NCBI RefSeq assembly: GCF_013761175.1
Contig: NZ_JACDUR010000001.1
Location: 62,001 to 126,000 of the forward strand
Reading direction: 5' to 3'
DNA length: 64,000 nucleotides
From: Nonomuraea soli
GTDB taxonomy: Bacteria > Actinomycetota > Actinomycetes > Streptosporangiales > Streptosporangiaceae
Shown: piece after piece, positions 34,685 through 41,954 of the stretch
Layout of the letters: every line of letters begins with the position of its first letter
How positions within the stretch are numbered: position 1 is the stretch's first letter
Notes under the pieces: model-generated
The model's input: the letters and a program-made list of their open reading frames with translations, nothing else
The model's database searches: none
Told to the model about the DNA's origin: nothing
Program-made: the position numbers and the translations under genes

Positions 34685-35443
34685 TCAGGCGATTACGTGC
34701 GCACTTCCGCCGTCGACCAGCAGGGAGGCGCCGGTCACGAACGAGGCGCGCTCGCTGGCCAGGAAGGCGATCACGTCGCCCACCTCCTGCGGCCGGCCGA
34801 TGCGCCCGACCGGAACGCGGGCCGCGCGTTCCTTCAGCCCCTCCGGCGTGGAGAACGAGCGCAGCCGGTCGGTGTCGATCGGTCCGGGCAGCACGTTGTT
34901 GATCAGCACGCCCTTCGACCCGACCTCGCGGGCCAGCGAGCGCACCACCCCGGCCACGGCCGAGCGGGTGGCGTTCGACAGGGCCAGACCGTCGATAGCC
35001 TCGCGCACCGAGCTGCTGGTCACGGTGACGATGCGGCCCCACTCGCGCCCGACCATGTCGGGCAGCACGGCACGGATCAGCCGGACGGTGCCCAGCAGGT
35101 TGCGCTGGATGGCGACGTCCCAGTCGTCGAGCGACATGTCGGTGAAGCGCCCCACGGGAGGACCGCCCGCGTTGGCGACGAGGATGTCGGCGGGGCCGAG
35201 CACCTCGCGGGTCTCGGCCACCACCCTGGCCGCCGATCCGGGGTCCTCCACGTCGGCCAGGATGCCGTGCACCGTCGTGCCGTACTCCTGAAGCTCCACG
35301 ATCGCCTCGGCCAGGCGCTCGGGGTTGCGGGCGCTCACGCAGACGTGGCACCCCTCGCGCGCCAGGCTCTTGGCCGCCGCCAGGCCGATGCCGGCACTGC
35401 CTCCGGTGATGAGGGCGACCTTGCCCGTGATGCCGAGATCCAT
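34685..35443 (-). CDS. SDR family oxidoreductase
   Basis: A 252-residue classical SDR: VALITGGSAGIGLAAAKSLAREG (TGxxxGxG), the ANAG motif in LVANAGGPPVG, and the catalytic Ser in VTVTSSSVR. The YxxxK position reads LALSNATRSAV, with Tyr and Lys replaced. This divergence from classical catalysis is seen in a 3-oxoacyl-ACP reductase-like subgroup that has GGPP after NAG. The C-terminus FVTGASLLVDGGSAHVIA is standard. It lies 24 bases from the receiver/reductase gene and 9 bases downstream of the ECF41 sigma gene on the same strand, so may be part of the sigma factor operon. Confidence 0.85.
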   Translation of the reverse strand: MDLGITGKVALITGGSAGIGLAAAKSLAREGCHVCVSARNPERLAEAIVELQEYGTTVHGILADVEDPGSAARVVAETREVLGPADILVANAGGPPVGRFTDMSLDDWDVAIQRNLLGTVRLIRAVLPDMVGREWGRIVTVTSSSVREAIDGLALSNATRSAVAGVVRSLAREVGSKGVLINNVLPGPIDTDRLRSFSTPEGLKERAARVPVGRIGRPQEVGDVIAFLASERASFVTGASLLVDGGSAHVIA

Positions 35444-35452
35444 AAGGAAGGA

Positions 35453-36304
35453 CTATAGAACCCTCTGCAGTTTGTCGGGATTACCGATGGTGTAGATGTC
35501 GTGGATGAGCCCGTCGCGCACGTCGAAGGCCATCAGCTGCATGCGGCCACCCATGTCGACGAGCAGCGCCGGCTGGCCGTTGGCCTCGACGGGGGTGACC
35601 GATTCGAGGGTGTAGCGCCGCAGCAGCCCGGTGATGAACTTCACCACCGCCTCGCGACCGGTGATCGGCTTGAGCGCCATGCGCACCTTGCCGCCGCCGT
35701 CGCTCCAGGAGACGACCTCGTCGTGCAGGAAGCCGGTGAGCGCCTGCATGTCGCCGAGGCTGGCGGCGCGCAGGAACCCTTCGAGCAGCTTGGCGTGCTC
35801 CTCCGAGGAGGGGCTGAACCGGTCGCTGCCCTCCGCGAGCCGTACGGAGGCACGGCGGAAGAGCTGGCGGCAGTTGGCCACCGAGGTCTCGACGATCTCG
35901 GCGATCTGCTCGTAGGGCAGCTCGAAGGCCTCGCGCAGCACGAACACGGCGCGCTCAGGCGGCGTGAGCCGCTCCATCATGTGCAGCGTGGCGAAGGAGA
36001 CGGTGTCGCGCAGCTCGGCGGTGTCGAGCGGGCCGATGTCGCCGGAGAGCACCGGTTCGGGCAGCCACGACCCGGTGTAGGACTCCCGCTTGACCCGGGC
36101 AGAGCGGAGCTGGTCGAGGGCCAGGCGAGAGACCACGGTGGTGAGGAAGGCGCGCGGTTCGCGCACCTCCTCCTGGTCGACGCCCTGCCAGCGCAGCCAG
36201 GCCTCCTGGACGACGTCCTCGGCGTCCCACATGCTGCCGAGCAGCCGGTAGGCGATGCCCAGCAGGGTGGGACGGAGCTCCTCAAAGTTCACGGGTCGCA
36301 TCAT
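35453..36304 (-). CDS. sigJ: ECF41-type RNA polymerase sigma factor (SigJ-like)
   Basis: A 283-residue extracytoplasmic-function sigma factor. Region 2 is RPTLLGIAYRLLGSMWDAEDVVQEAWLRW and region 4 is ERLTPPERAVFVLREAFELPYEQIAEIVETSVANCRQLFRRA. ECF41 signatures are present: WLPEP in the linker (GSWLPEPVL) and DGGGK in the C-terminal SnoaL-like domain (SWSDGGGKVRMALKPI), which in this group replaces an anti-sigma factor. The start is one of two adjacent ATGs. Its 5' end overlaps the stop of the epimerase gene; ECF41 genes are commonly linked to oxidoreductase/epimerase/carboxymuconolactone decarboxylase genes, which they control. Confidence 0.92.
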   Translation of the reverse strand: MMRPVNFEELRPTLLGIAYRLLGSMWDAEDVVQEAWLRWQGVDQEEVREPRAFLTTVVSRLALDQLRSARVKRESYTGSWLPEPVLSGDIGPLDTAELRDTVSFATLHMMERLTPPERAVFVLREAFELPYEQIAEIVETSVANCRQLFRRASVRLAEGSDRFSPSSEEHAKLLEGFLRAASLGDMQALTGFLHDEVVSWSDGGGKVRMALKPITGREAVVKFITGLLRRYTLESVTPVEANGQPALLVDMGGRMQLMAFDVRDGLIHDIYTIGNPDKLQRVL

Positions 36305-37139
36305 AGGAAGGCCGCCAGTTGAGGTGGAGCCGGGCCCGGGTGTTGTCGGCGCCGCGCAGCCTGGTCATGTAGTGCACGCCGAAGGCGCCCACGGCCAGCC
36401 GCGCCAGGGCGGCGGGCACGCGCTTGGGCGCCGGGGCGCCGAGCCGGGCGGCCAGGGCGGGCAGCCACTCGCGGACGGCCAGCGGGTGGTCGTCGACCAC
36501 GTTGAGCACGCCGGTGACCTCCCGGTCGAGCGCGGCCACGATCGAGGTGGCGGCGTCGTGGGTGTGGGTGAAGGAGAACACCGAGCCGCCGTCGCCGACG
36601 ATGGGCATCTTGCCCGACCGGACGGCCTTGGTGACGTAGCCGTTCTTGTCGTAGGAGGTGCCGGGGCCGGTGAGGTGCCCGAACCGCAGCACCAGGCCGC
36701 CGGCCTCGGCGGTGCGCCGCTCCAGCTCCACCAGCGCGCCCAGGGTCTGGCGGAACTGCTTGGGCGGGTCGGCCAGGAGCGGCGCGTCCTCGTCGGCCAG
36801 GCCCTGGCCGGGCTCGTAGGCGAAGGCCACGCCCTGGGCGATCAGCCGGACGCCGGGCCCGGCGTCGACGAGGTTGCGCATGCCTTCGGTGCGCAGGCGG
36901 TTGGTCAGGGCGAACTCCGAGGCGAAGCGCCGGGGATTGAGCGCCTGCGGGATGGCGGTCGCCAGGTGGATCATCACGTCGGGGCCGGCCTGCCGTACGG
37001 CACGCGCGAGGCCCTCTCGGTCGAGCAGGTCCACGCCCGTGGACCGCGAGATCGGGACGACCTCGTGGCCCACGGCGTTCAGCAACGGGACCAGCTGACG
37101 GCCGATGACTCCGGTGGCTCCTGCGACGAGAACTCGCAT
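36282..37139 (-). CDS. NAD(P)-dependent epimerase/dehydratase (ECF41-associated)
   Basis: A 285-residue extended-SDR protein with the Rossmann motif MRVLVAGATGVIGRQLVPLL. The usual YxxxK is not evident (FAYEPGQGLADED), so catalysis may be atypical. The C-terminal part (VLNVVDDHPLAVREWLPALAARLGAPAPKRVPAALARL) is typical of the NAD-epimerase type that accompanies ECF41 sigma factors. ATG 37139 has GAGGAG seven bases upstream. Its stop overlaps the start region of the sigma gene by 23 bases, so it is the first gene of the sigma operon and the likely regulatory partner. Substrate unknown. Confidence 0.88.
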   Translation of the reverse strand: MRVLVAGATGVIGRQLVPLLNAVGHEVVPISRSTGVDLLDREGLARAVRQAGPDVMIHLATAIPQALNPRRFASEFALTNRLRTEGMRNLVDAGPGVRLIAQGVAFAYEPGQGLADEDAPLLADPPKQFRQTLGALVELERRTAEAGGLVLRFGHLTGPGTSYDKNGYVTKAVRSGKMPIVGDGGSVFSFTHTHDAATSIVAALDREVTGVLNVVDDHPLAVREWLPALAARLGAPAPKRVPAALARLAVGAFGVHYMTRLRGADNTRARLHLNWRPSYDATREL

Positions 37140-37206
37140 GGTGGTCTCCTCAGGTTGTGCGCTTTCGGAGACTGGACGGGCGAGCCGCTCCGGATGTGAC
37201 AACCGA

Positions 37207-37578
37207 TCAGAAGGAGAACACGGTGCCCGTCTGTCGCAGCATCTCGCAGCGGTTGGGGAAGGTGTGCAAGTAGGTGATCTTGCGCCCCTCCCAGGTGCCG
37301 ATGAGCCTGACGGCGTAGGGGTTGTACTCCTTGGTGCAGGCGCCCGCACCGCCCGGGTGGGCGGTCAGGTCGCCGTCGACGTCGCGCAGCAGGTCGCAGG
37401 CGGCCTCGGGGTCGGGGTGGGCGCCGCCGTCGGGGTCACAGGTGAGGTTGGTCCGCACGGCGGAGCTGATGATGGTCGTCCCGCTGAAGGAGGTGTTGGT
37501 CACCGACAGCTCCAGTGAGGTCCCCGGGGTCGGTCCTGCGGTCATGGCCGCCATCAAAACGATCTTGGTGAACATCAT
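37207..37578 (-). CDS. Secreted subtilisin inhibitor-like (SSI family) protease inhibitor
   Basis: A 123-residue protein with a short hydrophobic leader (MMFTKIVLMAAMTAGPTPG). The mature part matches Streptomyces subtilisin inhibitors: LTCDPDGGAHPDPEAACDLL, the reactive-loop region GACTKEYNPYAV, GTWEGRKITYLHTFPNRCEM and a GTVFSF end. Four cysteines (47, 61, 81 and ~111) give the two disulfides of the family. By alignment the P1 residue is Lys83, which predicts inhibition of trypsin-like enzymes more than subtilisin. It is monocistronic, upstream of the epimerase on the same strand by 67 bases. SSI proteins control secreted proteases during differentiation. Confidence 0.88.
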   Translation of the reverse strand: MMFTKIVLMAAMTAGPTPGTSLELSVTNTSFSGTTIISSAVRTNLTCDPDGGAHPDPEAACDLLRDVDGDLTAHPGGAGACTKEYNPYAVRLIGTWEGRKITYLHTFPNRCEMLRQTGTVFSF

Positions 37579-37643
37579 GAGCGGGGTGATTCCCCTGATC
37601 AGGTCCGCTCAGCGGATGGATTTGGTCAGCTGTCCGTGATGAG

Positions 37644-38327
37644 ATGGCTGCCGTGGCGAGAAATCTCATTCTGTCAGGAGGCCTCTACCACGACTTCGCG
37701 GCGACCTCCCAGGCACTGTCCGACGTGCTGGCGGAGATCGGTGTGGAGTCCGAGATCACCGAGGACATCGCGGGAGCTCTGAGCGAGCCCTCGGAGTACC
37801 AGCTCATCACCGTCAACGCGCTGCGCTGGCAGATGGGCCTGGAGCGCTTCGCCGACCAGCGGGACGAGTGGGGGTTCCGGCTTCCCGCCCAGGCCCGCAC
37901 CACCCTGCTCGACCATCTCGACCGCGGCGGCGGCCTGCTGTGCATGCACGCGGCGTCGATCTGCTTCGACGACTGGCAGGGCTGGCCGAGGGTGGTCGGC
38001 GCGAGCTGGGAGTGGGATCGTTCGCACCATCCGCCGCTCGGCTGGGCCTCGGTGCGCGTCACGGGCGATCACGAGGTGGTGGCGGGGTTGCGCGACTTCG
38101 ACCTGGTCGACGAGGTCTACAGCGACCTGCGCGTGATGCCCGACGTCAAACCGCTCGCCAGCGCCAACGGCCAGCCGCTGATCTGGGCACGGCCGGTGCG
38201 GCGCGGGCGGGTGTTCTACGACGCGCTCGGTCACGACACGCGCTCCTACGACAACGAGATCCACCGCACCCTGCTGCAGCGGGCGGCGTTGTGGCTCCTC
38301 AAGCGTCCGGTGCAGTTGAGAGACTGA
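37644..38327 (+). CDS. ThuA domain-containing protein
   Basis: A 227-residue ThuA-like protein with a glutamine-amidotransferase-like fold: NLILSGGLYHDFAATSQALSDVLAEIGVESEITED, LDHLDRGGGLLCMHAASICF, and GRVFYDALGHDTRSYDNEIHRTLLQRAALWLL. ThuA proteins are linked to trehalose and other carbohydrate utilisation, but biochemical activity is not established. ATG 37644 follows a 65-base gap from the divergent SSI gene. Its end overlaps by 29 bases the end of the MerR gene on the other strand. No sugar genes are adjacent, so the role is open. Confidence 0.88.
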   Translation: MAAVARNLILSGGLYHDFAATSQALSDVLAEIGVESEITEDIAGALSEPSEYQLITVNALRWQMGLERFADQRDEWGFRLPAQARTTLLDHLDRGGGLLCMHAASICFDDWQGWPRVVGASWEWDRSHHPPLGWASVRVTGDHEVVAGLRDFDLVDEVYSDLRVMPDVKPLASANGQPLIWARPVRRGRVFYDALGHDTRSYDNEIHRTLLQRAALWLLKRPVQLRD

Positions 38328-38934
38328 CCTCGGCCTCCGCCGCTTCCCGCGCCAGGCGGCGCAGGGCGTCGAAGGCCTTGCCGTACAACACCGTGCCGAG
38401 CACGACCGACTCGACGGTGCTGTCGCGCGGCCCGTCGGGGGTCACGGACGGGATCTCGATCTCGGTGACCAGACGGTGGGCCAGCTCGGCGTGGTGGCCC
38501 AGGTCGGTGGAGAGCTCCAGTTGCCTGAGGCGGTGCAGGGTCTGCACCAGCTCGGCGCGGGCGGGCGCGCGCCGGCCGATCCGCCAGCCTTGGGCGGCGA
38601 TCAGGCGTTCCGCGTCGTGTTCTGCCTCGCTCCAGTCGTCGCCCGGCTCGGGTGCGACGGCGGCCGACAGGGCGTGGCGGGCGACGCCGAGCATGACGTG
38701 GGTGGGCAGGCTGTCGTCATCGACGGCGGAGATGATCTGCTTGATCGAGGCGATGGGCAGCCTGCCCACTTCGAGCAGCGCCCGGATGAGGCGCAGGCGG
38801 CGCAGGTGTGACTCGTCGTAGTCGGCGCGGGTGGCGGCGAGCGGGCGGCCCTGGGGGAGCAGGCCTTCGCGCAGGTAGTACTTGATCGTGGCGATGGCCA
38901 GGCCGGATCTGGAGCTCAGCTCGGACATGCGCAT
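38299..38934 (-). CDS. MerR family transcriptional regulator
   Basis: A 211-residue MerR regulator. The winged helix is MRMSELSSRSGLAIATIKYYLREGLLPQGRPLAATRADYDESHLRRLRLIRALLEVGRLPIASIKQII. The C-terminal ~130 residues (effector domain) have no cysteine cluster, so a metal sensor is unlikely; an organic ligand is more probable. It is divergent from the thiolase-like gene, and operator-like site F lies in the 118-base gap. It could regulate itself and the thiolase-like gene, although site F belongs to the motif shared with distant genes. Confidence 0.9.
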   Translation of the reverse strand: MRMSELSSRSGLAIATIKYYLREGLLPQGRPLAATRADYDESHLRRLRLIRALLEVGRLPIASIKQIISAVDDDSLPTHVMLGVARHALSAAVAPEPGDDWSEAEHDAERLIAAQGWRIGRRAPARAELVQTLHRLRQLELSTDLGHHAELAHRLVTEIEIPSVTPDGPRDSTVESVVLGTVLYGKAFDALRRLAREAAEAEVSLSTAPDA

Positions 38935-38956
38935 CGGTGGATACTAGCACTATCCA

Positions 38957-38976
38957 AACCGAGCAAGCGCTTGTGT
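38957..38976 (+). promoter_or_regulatory. Operator-like palindrome, site F of shared 20-bp motif
   Basis: AACCGAGCAAGCGCTTGTGT, the weakest outer match but with the AAGCGCTT core exact. It lies between the MerR gene (start 38934) and the thiolase-like gene (start 39053), linking the latter to the regulon at 3-27 kb. Confidence 0.5.
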
Positions 38977-39052
38977 TACGATGTGCGGCAACCGTCCGGC
39001 CGGGGCGGATCGCGCCCCGCCTCGGCCGGGCGTCCAGCGTCCGGGGAGAGAC

Positions 39053-40105
39053 ATGGCAGCCGTCGCCGGCATCGGGATGACCGCGCTCACCAGGCAGTCG
39101 GGACGCAGCGTGTTGTCGCAGGCGGTCCAGGCGTGCCGGGAGGCGTGCGCCGACGCGGGGATCGCGCCCGGCGAGGTCGACGGGCTGCTCAGCTACCACC
39201 TCGGCGACTCGGTGCCGGTCGTGCAGGTCGCGCGGGCGCTGGGGATCGAGCGCCTGGGCTGGCACAACGACATCTGGGGCGGCGGGACCCAGGCGGCGTC
39301 GATCCTGGGCGAGGCGGCCATGCTCGTCTCCAGCGGCACGGCACGCCACGTCCTGATCTATCGAGCCCTGAACGGCCGCTCCGGGCAGCGCATGAACACC
39401 GTGCCCACCCACCACGACGACTTCACCCGCAGGTACGGCATGGCCGGCCCGATCTCGATGTTCGCCCTGGCCGCCACCCGCTACCTGCACGACGCCGGGC
39501 TGACGGAGGAACACCTGCACGCCGTGGTGGCGCAGTCGCGCGAGAACGCGGCGGGCAATCCGCGCGCCCAGCGCAGGGAGGCTCTCGGCCTCGGCGACTA
39601 TCTGGCCAAGCCGTACGTCAGCACGCCGCTGCGCACGGCGGACTGCTGCCAGGAGAGCGACGGCGCGGTCGCGCTGCTGGTCAGCGGCGTGCTCGGCGGG
39701 CCCCGCATCAGGACCGTCGTGCGCGGCGGCGGGCCCGGCTGCTCGGCCATGGACCGGGCTCCCGACGTGACCGCCGTGTTCTCGCAGTACCTGGCTCCCG
39801 AGTTGTGGGAACGCTCGGGCGCCAGACCGCGCGACGTGGACGCCGCGCTGCTCTACGACGCCTACTCCTGGCTGGTGCCCAAGCAGCTGACCGACTTCGG
39901 GATCACCGGCGAGCCGGGGCCCTATCTGATGGAGCGCGCGCACGCCTGGGTCAACCCGCACGGCGGGCTGCTCAGCGAGGGGTACGTGCACGGACTCAAC
40001 AACGTCGCCCAGGCCGTGCGGGAGCTGCGCGGAGGCAGGAGCCTGGCACTGGTCACCGGCTTCGGCGGCTCCTACGGCAGCGCAGCCCTGCTCGAAATGA
40101 CCTGA
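39053..40105 (+). CDS. Thiolase-like lipid-transfer protein (Ltp2/SCP2-thiolase type)
   Basis: A 350-residue protein of the thiolase-like nondecarboxylating group. MAAVAGIGMTALTRQSGRSVLSQAVQACREACADAGIAPGEVDGLL and the C-terminal NPHGGLLSEGYVHGLNNVAQAVRELRGG match the family. The nucleophilic cysteine expected after the first 85 residues is missing (IWGGGTQAASILGEAAML), so it cannot be a classical thiolase; Ltp2-type aldolases lack it likewise. Such proteins act with a DUF35 partner to cleave or form C-C bonds on steroid-like CoA esters. The only DUF35 here is at 14350, behind a near-identical operator. ATG 39053 has GGGGAGAG upstream. Confidence 0.88.
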   Translation: MAAVAGIGMTALTRQSGRSVLSQAVQACREACADAGIAPGEVDGLLSYHLGDSVPVVQVARALGIERLGWHNDIWGGGTQAASILGEAAMLVSSGTARHVLIYRALNGRSGQRMNTVPTHHDDFTRRYGMAGPISMFALAATRYLHDAGLTEEHLHAVVAQSRENAAGNPRAQRREALGLGDYLAKPYVSTPLRTADCCQESDGAVALLVSGVLGGPRIRTVVRGGGPGCSAMDRAPDVTAVFSQYLAPELWERSGARPRDVDAALLYDAYSWLVPKQLTDFGITGEPGPYLMERAHAWVNPHGGLLSEGYVHGLNNVAQAVRELRGGRSLALVTGFGGSYGSAALLEMT

Positions 40106-40111
40106 AGCCGG

Positions 40112-40984
40112 TCAGGAGGGCAGGAACGCCCGGTGCGGCGCCTCGGGTGACACCGTCCGGGCCGCGAGCCAGGCGGCCGCCGCCTCGCCCGGGCCCGCCG
40201 TCACCGGGGCACTGGGCGCCAGCAGCTCCCGTACGGCCCGGCGCACCGGGCCGTCGTTCGTCAGCACGCTGCCCGCCAGCACCGCGGGCGTTCCCGGCTC
40301 GTGCACCTCGTGGAAGGTCCTGGCCAGCAGCGCCGCGCCACGCTCGACGATCTCCGCGGCGGCCGGGTCGCCCTCCTCGCACGCCTGGCTGACCAGGGGC
40401 GCCAGCTCGGCCAGCGCCAGCGGCGGCGCGGCCTGGGCGATCACCGCCACCTGCTCGTGATCGTGTGCGCCGAGGTGCTTGAGCACCAGCTCGGTCAGGA
40501 GTCCCGGCCTCGCCCGCACGGCCGAGCGGGCCGCCTGGCGGCCGAGCCAGAAGGCCGAGCCCTCGTCGCCGAGTTGCCAGCCGAACCCGTCGGCGGTGCC
40601 GACGATCGTGTGGTCAATAATTTTTGCCGCGATGGCGCCCGTGCCGGCGATCAGTACGGTGCCCGAGGGGTCGGGCGTCCCCGCCGCCAGGGCCACCACC
40701 ACGTCGCCGACGACCTGCGGGGGCACCGGGAAGAGCGCTTCGAGCTCGGCGGTGACCGCCTCGATGCCGGCCAGGCCGATCGTCGCCGCCACGACACCTC
40801 CGCGATCGACACCCGCCAGAGCGCCGTCTATCGCGGCCTTGAGCTGCGCATAAGCATGAGATGCCGACACCGCTGCCGGGTTGCCGCACCCCGCGCGCGC
40901 GTGGCCGACCACGTGACCGTCGAGCGTGGCGACGACCGCGCGAGATGATGTGCCTCCGGCGTCCACGCCGATTACCACTGCCAT
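40112..40984 (-). CDS. BadF/BadG/BcrA/BcrD-type N-acetylglucosamine kinase (locus 1)
   Basis: A 290-residue ASKHA-fold sugar kinase: VVIGVDAGGTSSRAVVATLDG is phosphate-1, VLIAGTGAIAAKIID phosphate-2, and AVLAGSVLTNDGPV the adenosine region. The ATPase family includes eukaryotic N-acetylglucosamine kinases; GlcNAc or a related amino sugar is the likely substrate given the SIS, GH20 and transporter genes nearby. It is divergent from the RpiR regulator, with AT-rich motifs in the 70-base gap. An exact copy of this motif type also lies inside the gene at 40615-40628, encoding AKIID with AT-rich codons unlike its surroundings. A paralogue lies at 49327. Confidence 0.88.
   Translation of the reverse strand: MAVVIGVDAGGTSSRAVVATLDGHVVGHARAGCGNPAAVSASHAYAQLKAAIDGALAGVDRGGVVAATIGLAGIEAVTAELEALFPVPPQVVGDVVVALAAGTPDPSGTVLIAGTGAIAAKIIDHTIVGTADGFGWQLGDEGSAFWLGRQAARSAVRARPGLLTELVLKHLGAHDHEQVAVIAQAAPPLALAELAPLVSQACEEGDPAAAEIVERGAALLARTFHEVHEPGTPAVLAGSVLTNDGPVRRAVRELLAPSAPVTAGPGEAAAAWLAARTVSPEAPHRAFLPS
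40615..40628 (+). promoter_or_regulatory. Intragenic copy of the RpiR-locus AT-rich 14-mer
   Basis: CAATAATTTTTGCC, matching 13 of 14 bases of the copy at 40985-40998 read on the minus strand. It lies inside the kinase coding sequence about 370 bases from its start, in an otherwise very GC-rich gene, and could be a second operator. Confidence 0.45.
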
Positions 40985-40998
40985 GTCAAAAATTATTG
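40985..40998 (-). promoter_or_regulatory. AT-rich operator-like motif at kinase start (locus 1)
   Basis: Minus-strand CAATAATTTTTGAC, directly adjacent to the ATG of the kinase gene. It shares the AATAATTTT core with copies at 40615, 41029 (CATAATTTT) and 50294. Likely bound by the divergently encoded RpiR regulator. Confidence 0.5.
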
Positions 40999-41021
40999 GC
41001 CATAACCCTTGACCGCGCTAG

Positions 41022-41044
41022 ATGGTGAGCATAATTTTCACCAT
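41022..41044 (+). promoter_or_regulatory. Inverted repeat and AT-rich motif before RpiR (locus 1)
   Basis: ATGGTGA and TCACCAT are perfect inverted repeats around nine bases; the spacer and right arm hold the motif GCATAATTTTCACC (41029-41042). It precedes AAGGAGG and the GTG start of the RpiR gene, so is placed for autoregulation. Confidence 0.55.
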
Positions 41045-41057
41045 CAAGGAGGACGAC

Positions 41058-41954
41058 GTGGAACTACTGTCCCGGATACGGGCCGAACAGGGCGAACTGC
41101 CCGAAGCGCTGCGCAAGGTCGCGGAGGTGATCCTGGAAGACCCGGCCGAGGCCGCCAGGATGACCATCGTCGACCTGGCCGAGCGCTCCGGCACCTCGAC
41201 GGCCACGATCACCCGGTTCTGCCGGGCCCTGGGCTTCAGCGGCTACGCCGAACTCCGCGTCACCATCGCCACCGAGACAGGACGGGCCGCCCGCCAGCAG
41301 TGGGCCACCGACATAGGGCAGGAGATCCGGCCCGACGACGGGCTCGACAAGGTGCTCGGCGTGGTCTCCAACAGCGACATCAGGCTGATCCAGGAGACCG
41401 CCGCCCAGCTCGACCTGGGCACGGTGGAGAAGGTGGCGCAGGCGATCTCCAGGGCTCGCAGGGTGCTGCTGTTCGGCGTCGCCAGCAGCGCCGCGGTCGC
41501 CGGAGAGATGGAGTACCGGCTCCAGCGTATGGGCGTGCCCACCTGGAGCAGGTCCGACGCGCACAGCGCGCTCACCGACGCCGCCCTGCTCGACGACGGC
41601 GACGTGGCCATCGGCATCTCCCACAGCGGCCGCACCCGCGAGGTCATCGAGGTGCTCGCCGAGGCGGGCAGCCACGGCGCGATCACCGTCGCCGTCACCT
41701 CGCACCCCCGCTCACCCCTGGCCGAGGTGGCCGAGCTCGTGCTGACCAGCGCGGCACGCGAGACCACCTTCCGCGCCGACGGGTTCGCCGCGATCCACTC
41801 CCAGCTGCTCGTCCTCGACGTGGTCTACGTCGCGGTCGCGCAACGCACCTACGAACGGACGAAGGAGGCGTTCGACCTGACGGTGAGAGCCGTCACCGGT
41901 CACCGCTATGAACTACCTCGAACACCTGAAGAGCCTGATCGACCCGCTGGCTGA
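41058..41954 (+). CDS. MurR/RpiR family transcriptional regulator (locus 1)
   Basis: A 298-residue regulator. An N-terminal HTH_6 domain (LPEALRKVAEVILEDPAEAARMTIVDLAERSGTSTATITRFCRALGFSGYAELRV) precedes a SIS sugar-phosphate-binding domain (RVLLFGVASSAAVAGEMEYRLQRMG ... IGISHSGRTREVIEVLAEA). I chose the GTG at 41058 because AAGGAGG lies five bases upstream; the ATG at 41022 is in frame but falls on an inverted repeat that looks like its operator. The SIS domain probably senses an amino-sugar phosphate made by the divergent kinase. The SIS-protein gene overlaps its 3' end by 47 bases. A paralogue lies at 50338. Confidence 0.9.
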   Translation: MELLSRIRAEQGELPEALRKVAEVILEDPAEAARMTIVDLAERSGTSTATITRFCRALGFSGYAELRVTIATETGRAARQQWATDIGQEIRPDDGLDKVLGVVSNSDIRLIQETAAQLDLGTVEKVAQAISRARRVLLFGVASSAAVAGEMEYRLQRMGVPTWSRSDAHSALTDAALLDDGDVAIGISHSGRTREVIEVLAEAGSHGAITVAVTSHPRSPLAEVAELVLTSAARETTFRADGFAAIHSQLLVLDVVYVAVAQRTYERTKEAFDLTVRAVTGHRYELPRTPEEPDRPAG

